Below are positions 9,755 through 18,509 of a stretch of DNA of 64,000 nucleotides, one piece after another. The stretch is from Actinomadura sp. J1-007 (GTDB lineage Bacteria; Actinomycetota; Actinomycetes; Streptosporangiales; Streptosporangiaceae): contig NZ_WING01000003.1 in NCBI RefSeq assembly GCF_009793335.1, forward strand, positions 558,001 to 622,000, written 5' to 3'. The notes beneath the pieces are model-generated. The model made no database searches, was not told the DNA's origin, and saw only the letters and a program-made list of their open reading frames with translations. The position numbers and the translations under genes are program-made. Within the stretch, counting starts at the first letter, position 1; every line of letters begins with the position of its first letter.

Positions 9755-9845
9755 CCCCCGGGCCCGCACCCCTCCGCCGGGACCGCCTCCGCCCTCGACC
9801 TTCCGTCGGCACGCCGTCAGCGCCGGAGCGCCCGCCTCCGGAAGG

Positions 9846-9862
9846 CCCCGCCTCGCGGGGCG
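9846..9862. terminator. Short GC hairpin between convergent genes
   Basis: GCCCCGC and GCGGGGC pair perfectly around a 3-nt loop between the pentapeptide gene and the convergent Pro/Ala-rich gene. It is short and has no T-tract, so it is only a possible terminator. Confidence 0.35.
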
Positions 9863-9886
9863 GACCGGACGGGCGCCGGGGCTGGA

Positions 9887-10393
9887 TCAGCGCGCCGGGA
9901 ACGAGGTGGGGAGCAGCGGCGCCGAGGTGTACATCGGCGCGCCGGAGACCGGGGGCTGGGCGAACGCCGGGTCCGCGAACGGCTCGGCGAACGCCGGCTC
10001 GCCGAACGGCGGGGCCGCCTGCGGCACCGCGGGCTGGACCGCCGTCACCGGCACCGCGGGCTGCACCGCGGTCACCTCGGCGAACGGCGGCGCGGCCTGC
10101 GGCGGCGCGCTCTGGGGCGGCACCGGCGGCGGCACGTGGGAGCCGTCGGCGCGTCTCGGCTCGGCGGGCGGGGCGGCGGTCCGCTCCGCGCGCCGTTCCG
10201 CGAGCACGGCCATCAGCGCCCGGGCCGTCTCGGCGTCCATCCGCATCAGAACGCTGGGCGTCCCCGACGGGTCGACGAAGGGAGAGACCGAAGGGGCGGC
10301 GCCCTGCGGCGGCAGGGCCGCCCGCAGCTCCTCGCGGAGCTCGTGGGCAAGCCGCAGCGCCTGTCGGTCACTGTCGTTCAAGTGTGCGGTCAT
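9887..10393 (-). CDS. Hypothetical Pro/Ala-rich protein
   Basis: 168 residues from ATG 10393, chosen because GGAG lies 7 nt before it (an in-frame GTG at 10414 is also open). The first 80 residues are helical and charged (DRQALRLAHELREELRAALP, then RMDAETARALMAVLAERRAE). The rest is low-complexity Pro/Ala/Phe/Val with near-repeats such as VTAVQPAVP (twice) and AFAEPFADPAF. I recognise no family. There is no signal peptide or membrane segment, so it is presumably cytosolic with a disordered tail. Confidence 0.6.
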   Translation of the reverse strand: MTAHLNDSDRQALRLAHELREELRAALPPQGAAPSVSPFVDPSGTPSVLMRMDAETARALMAVLAERRAERTAAPPAEPRRADGSHVPPPVPPQSAPPQAAPPFAEVTAVQPAVPVTAVQPAVPQAAPPFGEPAFAEPFADPAFAQPPVSGAPMYTSAPLLPTSFPAR

Positions 10394-10538
10394 CGCGATC
10401 TCCGGGGAGTTCACGTGCGGGGGTCCGGGGCAATCCTGCTAGGAATGGCGTGCAGGTGCAAGGGCTGATGCACGTGCAGATCACATCGAAATCGGGCGTA
10501 ACCCCGTCCCCCGCCGCTCGTTGCGACCCGCGGACCGG

Positions 10539-11377
10539 TCACTCCATCCCGCGCTTTCCCGGCGTCCAGAACGGTTTGACCAGCACCGACCTGCGGGGCC
10601 AGCCGCGTTCGCGGACGAGGTGGGCGCGGACGGCCTGCACGGAGCGTGCCTCCCCGGCCACGTAGGCGACCCCCGGTTCGGCCGGGAGATTCAGATCACG
10701 TACCGCCTCCGTGAGCGTCGGCGACGACGCGGCGGGCGCGCCGCCCCGGTACCGCCAGGCGAGTTCGTCGGCGCGGGGCAGCGGCAGCCGGTCCTCCGGG
10801 CCCGCGACCTCGATCGCCCCGTACACCCCCTCGTCCGGCGGTACGGCCCGCAGCATCGCGCCGAACGCCACCGACGCCGTCTCCTCCCCCACGAACAGGT
10901 GGTACGGCGCGGGTTTCAGGGTGAACCCGCCCTCCGGCCCGCCGAACACGACCTCCTGCCCAGGCCGCGCCTCGCGCGCCCACCGGGCCCGGGCCCACCG
11001 GGTGCTCCGCCACGCCCGGCCTCGGAGTTCGCCCCTCCAGCGCCGTCAGTTCCGCTGGAGGCGCCGTCGTGGTCGTACACGCACAGGTCGAGAACGCCCG
11101 CGTCAGGGTCGTACGCCCAGACGGAGTAGGTGCGCAGGATGTCGCGGATCGCGCCGCTCAGCCAGGTGCGGGCGGCGAGCAGGTCCGCCACGTGCAGGCG
11201 GACGTGCTGCCCCGGCCGCCAGGAGAGGCCGGGGACGCCGCCGACGCGGACCAGCCGCATCCGGGGCGTGAGGGACCGGACCTCCTCCACCCGGCCGCGG
11301 GTGAACATGAGGTCGAGCAGGCGTCCGCGGATCGCTCCCGTTCCCGGGCCCGCGGTCTGTTCGGCATTGGCGGCCAC
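10539..11377 (-). CDS. Siderophore-interacting protein (FAD-dependent ferric reductase), with frameshift
   Basis: Flavoprotein of the SIP/ViuB family that reduces ferric siderophore in the cytosol to release iron. The N-terminal FAD-binding barrel is seen in LTPRMRLVRVGGVPGLSWRPGQHVRL and RTYSVWAYDPDAG. The C-terminal NAD(P)H domain is seen in YHLFVGEETASVAFGAMLR, GVAYVAGEARSVQAVRAHL and the final VKPFWTPGKRG. The two parts lie in different frames, and the join falls near 11000 in a run of GGGCCC and GGTGGG, so an indel is likely. GTG 11377 is the probable start because GGAGG stands 8 nt before it. An upstream in-frame ATG at 11422 would overlap the operator. It is transcribed with or just after the MFS gene, suggesting uptake and export of the same siderophore class. 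Confidence 0.85.
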
Positions 11378-11393
11378 GCTCTTACCCTCCAAA

Positions 11394-11430
11394 GAGATAT
11401 ATCTCGTCTTGGCCGAAGTCACGATATATC
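11394..11430. promoter_or_regulatory. Paired GATATATC operator
   Basis: GAGATATATCTC (11394-11405) is a perfect 12-bp palindrome, and GATATATC recurs at 11423-11430, 27 bp start to start. Both stand out in GC-rich surroundings. They lie between the exporter stop (11432) and the siderophore-interacting protein start (11377), so they probably bind a regulator of the latter. The regulator is not identified here. Confidence 0.55.
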
Positions 11431-11431
11431 T

Positions 11432-12941
11432 TCACTTGCCCTCGCGGAAGCCCGCCACGACCGCGACCGCCGCCACGCAGACGACCAGCGCGACCGTCCG
11501 GTAGCCGAGCGACATCGCGTCCGTGAAGGCGGTGACGACCTGGTCGTGCACGGCCGCGCCCCCGTCCCCCGCCGCGGAGAGCGCCTCGCCCGCCGAGTGC
11601 GCGTGCCCGGCGAGCGCGGGCGGCAGCCCGTCGGCGAACCGCCCGGCGAGGACGGTCCCGAGGACGGCGACGCCGAGCGCGCTGCCGATCTCCCGGGCCG
11701 CGCTGTTCAGCCCGGACCCGAGCCCGCGCGGGCGGGCGGGAGCGCCGCCATGACGCCCACGGAGAGCGCGGGCATGCACAGCCCCATCCCGGCCGCCATG
11801 ATCAGCAGGGCGCCCGCGTACAGGCCGTAGAGGGTGGAGGCGTCCGCGAACGACAGCAGGAAGAGTCCCGCCGCGAGCGTGAACAGCCCGGTCCCCACGA
11901 CCGGCCGCGCGCCGAACCGGCGGCTCAGGGGATGCTCCCCCTGGTCGTGGCGATCATGCCGAGGACGAGCGGCGCGATCGCCGCGCCGGTCAGCAGCGGC
12001 GAGTACCCCTTGGCGTACTGGAGGTACTGCGCGTTGACGAAGAACAGCGCGAACAGCCCGAAGAACGCGACCGCCACGCCGAGCACCCCGCCGCGCAGCC
12101 GGGCGTTCGCGAACAGGCGCGGGTCGAGCAGCGGGTGCGCCGCCCGCAGCGCGTAGCCGGCGAACGCGGCCAGCAGGACGCAGGCGGCGGCGAACGAGCC
12201 CAGCACGGGCAGGGCTCCCCAGCCCTTCTCCGGGCCCTCGATGATGCCGAACAGCAGCGCGAAGAGGGCGGCGGTGAGCAGCGCAGCGCCGACCAGGTCG
12301 AGGTTGGCGGGATGCCGCTCGCCGCGCGGGGACAGCCACGCCACCAGCGCCAGGAGCGCGATCGCGGCGGCGGCGCCCGCCAGGAACAGGGCCTGCCAGG
12401 GCAGCCACTGGAGGACGGCTCCGCCGCCGAGGTTGCCGACGGCGCCCGCGACGCCCGTGGCGGCCGTCCAGGCGGCGATGGCCTGCGGCCTGCGCGCCGG
12501 CTCGGTCACCTGGAGCAGCAGGGAGAGGGTGGCGGGCATGATGAGGGCGGCGGCCAGGCCGGTGAACAGCCGCCCTCCGACCAGGACGCCGACGCCGGGC
12601 GCGGCGGCCGACACCAGGCAGCCCGCCGCGAAGGCGCCGAGCCCGGCCATCAGGACGCCCTTGCGCCCGAACCGGTCGCCGAGCGCCCCCGCGGGGATGA
12701 GCAGGCATCCGAACACCAGCACGTACGCGTCGACGATCCAGAGCATCTGCGTGGACGAGGGGTGCAGGCCGCTCGCCGACAGCTTGGGGATGGAGAGGTT
12801 GATCGCGGCGACCATCGCCACGACGAGGACCACGCAGCCCGACATCAGCGGCGTCATCCATCGCGTGCGCGCCACGGGGGCGGACGGCGTCGTTCCCGGA
12901 GGCCCGGACCGCGCGGCGTCGCGGGCGGCATCGACTGTCAT
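11432..12941 (-). CDS. MFS drug/siderophore exporter (DHA2, 14-TM), with two frameshifts
   Basis: Major facilitator superfamily exporter of the EmrB/QacA type, about 500 residues. Seen in order: WIVDAYVLVFGCLLIPAGALGDRFGRKG (motif A), GRLFTGLAAALIMPATLSLL (motif C region), further helices, then GLGSGLNSAAREIGSALGVAVLGTVLAG near the C-terminus. The frame changes near 11935 (CTCCCCCTGG) and near 11720 (CGGGCGGGCGG), with homology continuing each time, so I read it as one gene. ATG 12941 has AAGGA upstream. Helices in the C-terminal part (LFTLAAGLFLLSF, LIMAAGMGLCMPALSVGV) complete the fold. The location beside a siderophore-interacting protein suggests siderophore export, but antibiotics are equally possible. 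It is divergent from a LysR gene that may control it. Confidence 0.85.
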
Positions 12942-13147
12942 GAGGTTCCTTAGCGTTTTCGGACGTGAGCCGCCCGTCCCGCCGCCGCCGGTGCCCGAGC
13001 AGGGGAACACATGCGTCGTCCGGGAAGGGGGGCCTGGTACAGGGACGGAGGGGGATATCCAGCCGCGCGCGCCGCCTCCGTGGTCCCAACGTAGGCTGAG
13101 GGTGACTTGCTTTCAAATGCATCTTTTGCAGTCGAGGAGTGCGTTTC

Positions 13148-14068
13148 GTGCAGTCCAAACTGGACCTCAACCTGCTGGTCGCGCTCGACGCCCTGCTGGA
13201 GGAGGGCAGCGTCGCGGGCGCGGCCGAGCGCCTGCACCTGTCGGGCCCGGCCATGAGCCGTACGCTCGGCCGCATCCGCAAGGCGCTGGGCGACCCCGTG
13301 CTCGTCCGCTCCGGGCGCGGCATGGTGCCCACGCCCCGCGCGAGCGCGCTGCGCGCCGAGGTGCACGAGCTCGTCCAGCGGGCGGAGACGCTCTTCGCGG
13401 CGGAGGACGAGCTCGATCCCGCGTCGTTGCGTACGAGCTTCACCCTCCAGGCCGACGAGGGCACGGTGGCCGTCCTCGCCGGCCCGCTCTTGGAGCGGAT
13501 CGCGCGCGAGGCCCCTGGCGTGACGCTGCGATTCCTCGGCGAGGGGCCGCGCGACACTCATTCCCTGCGCCGCGACACCGTCGATCTGGAAATCGGCGTC
13601 ATCAGCGAGCACGGCCCGGAAACCCGTACCGAGCACCTCATGGACGACCGCTTCGTGTGCGTGGTGCGCCCGGGGCATCCGCTGGCGGACGGGGACGTGA
13701 CGCTGGAGAAGTGGGTGTCCGCCAAGCAGCTCACCTCGTCCCGACGGGGAAGGCTCGCGGGTCCCATCGACGAGATGCTGGCGGAGAGGGACATGACACG
13801 CTGGCTGGCCGGTTCGGTGCCGACCGTGACCACGTCGCTGTTCATCCTCCTGGAGACCGACCTGGTGGGCTTCGCCGCCGAACGGTGGCACCGGGCGCTG
13901 GTCGAACGGCTCGGCCTGGTGTCCTTCCCCGTCCCGCTCGACCTGCCGCCGCTGCGCCTGTCGCTCGGCTGGCACGCCCGCTACGACGCCGACGCCGGGC
14001 ACTCCTGGCTGCGCGGGCTCGTGCGGGAGGCCGCCAAGGAGCTGACGGCCGCCGACCCGGTCCGCTAG
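13148..14068 (+). CDS. LysR-family transcriptional regulator
   Basis: 306 residues. The N-terminal winged helix is seen in LDLNLLVALDALLEEGSVAGAAERLHLSGPAMSRTLGRIRK (about 5-45), followed by the linker helix and a substrate-binding domain with LEIGVISEHGPETR, CVVRPGHPLADG and the C-terminal GLVSFPVPLDLPPLRLSLGWH. GTG 13148 is preferred to GTG 13139 because GAGGAG is 10 nt upstream. The C-terminal part resembles the NodD/SyrM-like PBP2 group. It is divergent from the MFS exporter with a 206-bp spacer that contains CAAA-N7-TTTG (13114-13128), a possible T-N11-A LysR box. Confidence 0.9.
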   Translation: MQSKLDLNLLVALDALLEEGSVAGAAERLHLSGPAMSRTLGRIRKALGDPVLVRSGRGMVPTPRASALRAEVHELVQRAETLFAAEDELDPASLRTSFTLQADEGTVAVLAGPLLERIAREAPGVTLRFLGEGPRDTHSLRRDTVDLEIGVISEHGPETRTEHLMDDRFVCVVRPGHPLADGDVTLEKWVSAKQLTSSRRGRLAGPIDEMLAERDMTRWLAGSVPTVTTSLFILLETDLVGFAAERWHRALVERLGLVSFPVPLDLPPLRLSLGWHARYDADAGHSWLRGLVREAAKELTAADPVR

Positions 14069-14110
14069 CGTGCCCCACTAGAACCACATTCGGATCGAGG
14101 GGCGGCCACG

Positions 14111-15256
14111 ATGATCGAGGGAACGTGCGATGCCCGCTTCGCGCCCGTACGCGAGGCGTTCGCCGCCAACTTCGCCGAACGGGGCGAACGCGGCGCCGCC
14201 GTCTGCGTCTCCGTCGGAGGCCGCGTCGTCGCCGACCTGTGGGGCGGTACGGCCGCCGACGATCCCTCCCGCGCGCGCCCGTGGGGGCCGGACACGCTCG
14301 TCAACGTCTTCTCCGTCGGCAAGGGCCTGTCGGCGCTCCTCGCGGCGCGGCTGATGGACGACGGGCGGCTCGACGCGGACGCGCCCGTGGTCCGCTACTG
14401 GCCCGAGTTCGGCAAGGCGGGCAAGGAGGCGCTGACGGTACGGCACGTCCTGTCCCACCAGGCCGGGCTGCCTGCCCTGCGCCGCCGGATGGCCCCGGGG
14501 ACGATGCTCGACCACGCCGCCATGGCCGCCGCGCTCGCCGAACAGGAACCCTGGTGGGAGCCCGGTACGGCGCACGGCTACCACGTCAACACGTTCGGGT
14601 TCCTGCTCGGGGAGATCGTGCGGCGCGCCACGGGCCGTACCGTGGGCGCTCTTCTGCGCGAGGAGATCGCGGCGCCGCTGGCAGCCGACGTGCACATCGG
14701 CCTTCCGCACTCGGAACACCACCGGGTGGCGGAATTCGGCTGGCAGGACGCTCCGCCCGAGGACGACCGTTCGGGCGACCTCGATGACGACCGCCTCATG
14801 GAGTACAACGCGTATTTCAACCCCGGCGGCCTGTCCGGCATGGGAGTCATCAACACCCGGGCCTGGCGGGAGGCGGAACTGCCGTCCACCAACGCCCACG
14901 CGAGCGCGCGCGGGGTGGCACGCGTCTACACCGCGCTCGCGGCCGGCGGCGGCCTGAACGGCACGCGCGTCGTCAGTAAGGACGCGCTCGCCGCCGCGAC
15001 CACCGAACAGGTCTCCGGCCAAGACCTCGTCCTGCGTCGGCCGTCGCGGTTCGCCCTCGGATTCCAACTCACGCAGCCCGAACGGCCCTTCGGACCCAAT
15101 CCCCGCTCGTTCGGCCACTTCGGCGCCGGCGGCTCCCTCGGCTTCTGCGATCCGGACTGCGGCGTCGCGTTCGGCTACGTCATGAACGAGATGGGCCCGC
15201 GCTGGCAGAACCCCCGCAACCGCGCCCTGATGGACGCCCTCTACGCCTCGCTCTGA
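14111..15256 (+). CDS. Serine hydrolase, class C beta-lactamase / family VIII esterase
   Basis: 381 residues, cytosolic (no signal peptide). The catalytic S-x-x-K is SVGK in NVFSVGKGLSALLAARL (about 70), the Tyr motif is Y-x-N in GYHVNTFGFLLGEIV, and the third motif is HFGAGGS near residue 340. These belong to the EstB-like esterases and Dac-type enzymes that share the class C beta-lactamase fold, and they hydrolyse short esters or peptides. No antibiotic role can be claimed. A GAGGGGCGG ribosome site precedes ATG 14111. The gene is 42 bp after the LysR gene on the same strand. Confidence 0.88.
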   Translation: MIEGTCDARFAPVREAFAANFAERGERGAAVCVSVGGRVVADLWGGTAADDPSRARPWGPDTLVNVFSVGKGLSALLAARLMDDGRLDADAPVVRYWPEFGKAGKEALTVRHVLSHQAGLPALRRRMAPGTMLDHAAMAAALAEQEPWWEPGTAHGYHVNTFGFLLGEIVRRATGRTVGALLREEIAAPLAADVHIGLPHSEHHRVAEFGWQDAPPEDDRSGDLDDDRLMEYNAYFNPGGLSGMGVINTRAWREAELPSTNAHASARGVARVYTALAAGGGLNGTRVVSKDALAAATTEQVSGQDLVLRRPSRFALGFQLTQPERPFGPNPRSFGHFGAGGSLGFCDPDCGVAFGYVMNEMGPRWQNPRNRALMDALYASL

Positions 15257-15320
15257 GTAGCACCCGGCCGCTCGCGGGCCGCGCCGCGACGTTGGGTGAG
15301 TGCGGCCGTACGATACGCGC

Positions 15321-16540
15321 ATGAGTGATCACCCGGCCGTCACGCCCTGGTCCTGGCGGAGGCGCATGCGGCCCCGCGACCCGGAGGAGACGCAGCGGGT
15401 CTCCACCCCGCTGGAACTGCTCTTCGACCTGTGCTTCGTCGTCGCGATCGGCACGGACTCGGCGCGCCTGGAGGAGTCGCTGGCCGAAGGGCACACCGGG
15501 AGCGGGATCGCGAGCTTCCTCCTGGTGTTCTTCGCCGTCTGGTGGGCGTGGATGAACTTCACCTGGTTCGCGTCCGCCTACGACGCCGACGACACGCCGT
15601 ACCGGCTGGCCACCATGGTGGTCATGGCCGGGGTGCTGATCCTCGCGGCGGGCGTGCCGAGGGCCTTCGACGACCGCGACTTCGCCGTCGTCTTCGCGGG
15701 CTACCTGGTGATGCGGATCGGGCTGGAGTCGCAGCGGCTCCGCGCCGCCGCCGCCGACCCTGAACGGCGCGCCTCCCTGATGCGCTACGCGGCGGGCGAG
15801 AGCGGCTGCATGGTGCTCTGGGCGGTGGCGATCTTCGCCGTCCCGGACGGCTGGCGGCTCCCGGTGTGGCTGGTCGCCGCCGCCGCCGAACTGCTCGTTC
15901 CGCCGTGGGCCGAACGCGCCCGCTCGATCCCCTGGCACCCGCACCACATCACCGAGCGGTACGGCCTGTTCACCATCATCGTGCTGGGCGAGACCATCCT
16001 TTCGGCGTCCCGCGCCGTCCAGGAGGGCATCGCGGACGAGGCGCGCCTGGACCTCTACCTCGTCGCGGCGGGCGGCCTGGTCACGGTGTTCGCGCTGTGG
16101 TGGGTGTACTTCTCCCTGCCGTCCGCCGGCCTGCTGACCCGCACGCGCGCCGCGATCCTCTGGGGCTACGGGCACTACGTCGTGTTCGCGTCCGGTGCCG
16201 CCGCGGGCGCGGGCATCGCCGTCAACGCCGCCCTCGCCACGCACCACGCGCACGTCTCGCGCACGGCGGCGGGCCTGGCGCTCGCCGTCCCCGTGCTCTG
16301 CTACCTGACGGTCGTGTGGTGGCTTCTCGTCCGCCCGCACGGCGCGAACGCCCCGTACGCCTGGGGAATGCCGCTCGTCGGCCTGCTCACCCTCCCGGCG
16401 TCCCTAACGCCGCGCCCGTACCCGTGATCGGCGCCCTGATGGCCCTCCTGATCGCCCTGAGCGTCTGGGCCCACACCACCAAGTCCCACAGACAGAACAC
16501 CCCAAAGACCCAACCCTCACCGGACGCCCCCACACACTGA
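15321..16540 (+). CDS. LtrA-family membrane protein, with frameshift near the end
   Basis: Multispanning membrane protein of the low-temperature-requirement A family, function unknown. It starts with TPLELLFDLCFVVAIGTDSARL, the family hallmark, continues with NFTWFASAYDADD and HHITERYGLFTIIVLGETIL, and has about ten hydrophobic helices. In one frame it would stop at 16427 just before the last helix. In the next frame the helix PVIGALMALLIALSVWAHTT follows, as expected for LtrA, so a frameshift near 16405 is likely and the true stop is 16540. The start ATG has no ribosome site but a TACGAT -10 element 6 nt before it, so it is probably leaderless. Confidence 0.85.
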
Positions 16541-16768
16541 TCCGACCGGCACACCGCGACCGGCCACCCCGACACGGGACACCCGACCGCCCGACCCGTT
16601 CGAGTTCCCGACGCACTGGTCCTGCGGGGACGCCTCGACCGCCCGATCCGACCGGGACGCCCCGAACAGCCGATCTGACCGGGGCGCGTCCGCCGCTCGA
16701 TGCGAGCGGGCGCCCGGTCCGCTGGTCCGGTCGGGGCGCGGCGGTAGGGCGGTGGAGCGGTGGGGCTG

Positions 16769-17230
16769 TCAGAGGGGGGCGCCGGGCTGGCCGTGGTTGA
16801 TGGTGAGCGTGCCGTCCGCGTTGACCGTGAAGCCCGGGTTGTGGCAGACCTCCCAGCGGAACCCGGCCGGGTCGGCGAAGTAGGCGTGGAATCCGCCGAA
16901 GTCGGTCTCCCTCGGCTCCTTGAGCACCGTCGCACCGGCCGCCCTCGCCGCCTCCAGCGCCTTGACCACGTCGCCGCGCGCGTTGACGTTGTAGGCCAGC
17001 GTCATCGCGCCGGGACCGGCGGCGGGCTCCCCGCCTCCGATGTCGCGCTCCAGGTCCTCGGCTCCGAACAGGCCCAGCAGCAGGCCGGGCGCCAGCGGGA
17101 TGAAGACGATCTCGTTCTCCACCTCCACCACCGGCTCCCAGCCCAGCCCGTCCACGTAGAAACGGCGGGCGGCGGCCAGGTCCGGAACGCCGAGCGTGAC
17201 CAGGTTGACCTGCGGACGCATCATTGTCAT
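16769..17230 (-). CDS. VOC-family protein (glyoxalase/bleomycin-resistance fold)
   Basis: 153 residues. The paired beta-alpha-beta-beta-beta modules are seen in VNLVTLGVPDLAAARRFYVDGLGW and GATVLKEPRETDFGGFHAYFADPAGFRWEVCHNPGF. The second module carries the family's final Glu in FRWEVCHNP, a typical metal ligand. Function could be a dioxygenase, an epimerase, a glyoxalase or antibiotic binding, and sequence does not decide. It is divergent from an AlkZ-like DNA glycosylase with only 71 bp between, so they share a promoter region. Confidence 0.85.
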   Translation of the reverse strand: MTMMRPQVNLVTLGVPDLAAARRFYVDGLGWEPVVEVENEIVFIPLAPGLLLGLFGAEDLERDIGGGEPAAGPGAMTLAYNVNARGDVVKALEAARAAGATVLKEPRETDFGGFHAYFADPAGFRWEVCHNPGFTVNADGTLTINHGQPGAPL

Positions 17231-17301
17231 CCCCCCTCGCTAGTGTCGCATTCCGTACGTTGCCACCCGGCGGCGGGCAGGTCTTGTCGAAAGCGGTCAC
17301 C

Positions 17302-18400
17302 ATGGCGGACATCCTCGGCACGCGGGCGCTCAACCGCGCCACGCTCGCGCGGCAGATGCTGCTGGCGCGGGAGGACGCGACGGTCGCCGACGCCGTCGAA
17401 CGGCTGGCCGGCATGCAGGCGCAGGAGCCGCGCCCGCCGTACCTCGGGCTGTGGTCCAGGCTCGCCGGGTTCCGCGCGGACGACCTGCGCGCGGCGCTGC
17501 ACGACCGCTCGGTGGTCCGGGCGACGATGATGCGCGGCACGCTGCACCTGGTGTCCGCCGCCGACTACGCCGCGTTCCGCGCGCCGATACAGCCCATGCT
17601 CGACTCCGCGCTGCGGGTGCTGGGCAAGCGCGCCGAGGGCCTCGACCGCGCGGCCCTCGTCCCGGCGGCGCGCGAGCTCCTGCTCGAACGCCCCCGCACG
17701 TTCAACGAGATCCGCGCGCTGCTCCAGGAGAGGTTCCCCGACGCCGACGACCGCGCGCTCGGCTACGCCGTGCGGATGTGGCTGCCGCTGGTGATGGTCC
17801 CGACCGCCGAGCGCTGGGGCTTCCCGCGCACCTCGGAGTTCACGCTCGCCGAGGCGTGGCTCGGCGCGCCGCCCGACGCGTCCACCGCCGCCGAGGCGCT
17901 CGTGCTGCGCTACCTCGCGGCGTTCGGCCCCGCCACGGCCGCCGACGCGCAGACCTGGTCCGGGCTGCCCGCGCTCGGCGAGGTCCTCGACGCGCTGCGC
18001 CCGAGGCTCCGGGTCTTCGCCGACGAGCGCGGGCGCGAGCTGTTCGACCTGCCCGACGCCCCGCGCCCCGACGAGGACGCCCCGTCCCGGCCCGGTTCCT
18101 GCCCGAGTTCGACAACCTGGTCCTCGCGCACGCCGACCGCACGCGGATCATCTCCGACGAGCACCGCCCCGCCCTCACCACCAAGAACCTCCGCGTCCGC
18201 GCCACGTTCCTCTGGGACGGCTTCGCGCGCGGCGTCTGGGAGATCGAGACCAAGCGCAAGACCGCCACCCTCCGCCTGCGCCCGTTCGACCGGCTCCCCG
18301 GGAGGCGCTCCGGGCGCTCACCACGGAAGGCGACGCCCTCCTGCGCTTCGCGGAGCCCGAAGCCAAGGAACACCTGGTCACCGTCGCCGCGGAAGCCTGA
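17302..18400 (+). CDS. AlkZ-like DNA glycosylase (HTH_42 family), with two frameshifts
   Basis: Winged-helix protein of the AlkZ/YcaQ family, DNA glycosylases that remove bulky alkylation adducts and unhook interstrand crosslinks. The catalytic Q-x-Q motif is present as QAQ at residues 39-41 (in LAGMQAQEPRP). The body follows with MRGTLHLVSAADYAAFR and YLAAFGPATAADAQTWSGL. The frame shifts near 18095 (CCCGTCCCGGCCCGG) into RFLPEFDNLVLAHADRTRI, and again near 18300 (CTCCCCGGGAGG) into EALRALTTEGDALLRF, ending at 18400. The same order of segments occurs uninterrupted in the paralogue at 45068-46207, which shows the shifts are indels in one gene. Length about 366 residues. Confidence 0.85.
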
Positions 18401-18411
18401 CCGGCCGTACA

Positions 18412-18430
18412 GGCCGCCTCAGAGGCGGCC
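18412..18430. terminator. GC hairpin between convergent genes
   Basis: GGCCGCCT and AGGCGGCC pair perfectly around CAG, 11 bp after the glycosylase stop and 80 bp before the convergent ligase stop. It is a likely bidirectional terminator without a T-tract. Confidence 0.6.
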
Positions 18431-18509
18431 AGAGGAAGCGGAGAGGCGGAGAGGCCCGGTCGGGCGCACACCGGGCGGAACGGGGGCGGGGACGATGGGG
18501 CGACGGCGT

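Noticed and set aside
10539..11377. Two separate genes for the halves of the siderophore-interacting protein
   Set aside because: Neither half is complete; the first holds the FAD barrel and the second the NAD(P)H domain of one family, and the join lies in a homopolymer-like G/C stretch.
14078..16340. Long antisense frames opposite the esterase and LtrA genes
   Set aside because: They mirror strong sense-strand genes with clear motifs and are Arg/Gly/His-rich without domains.
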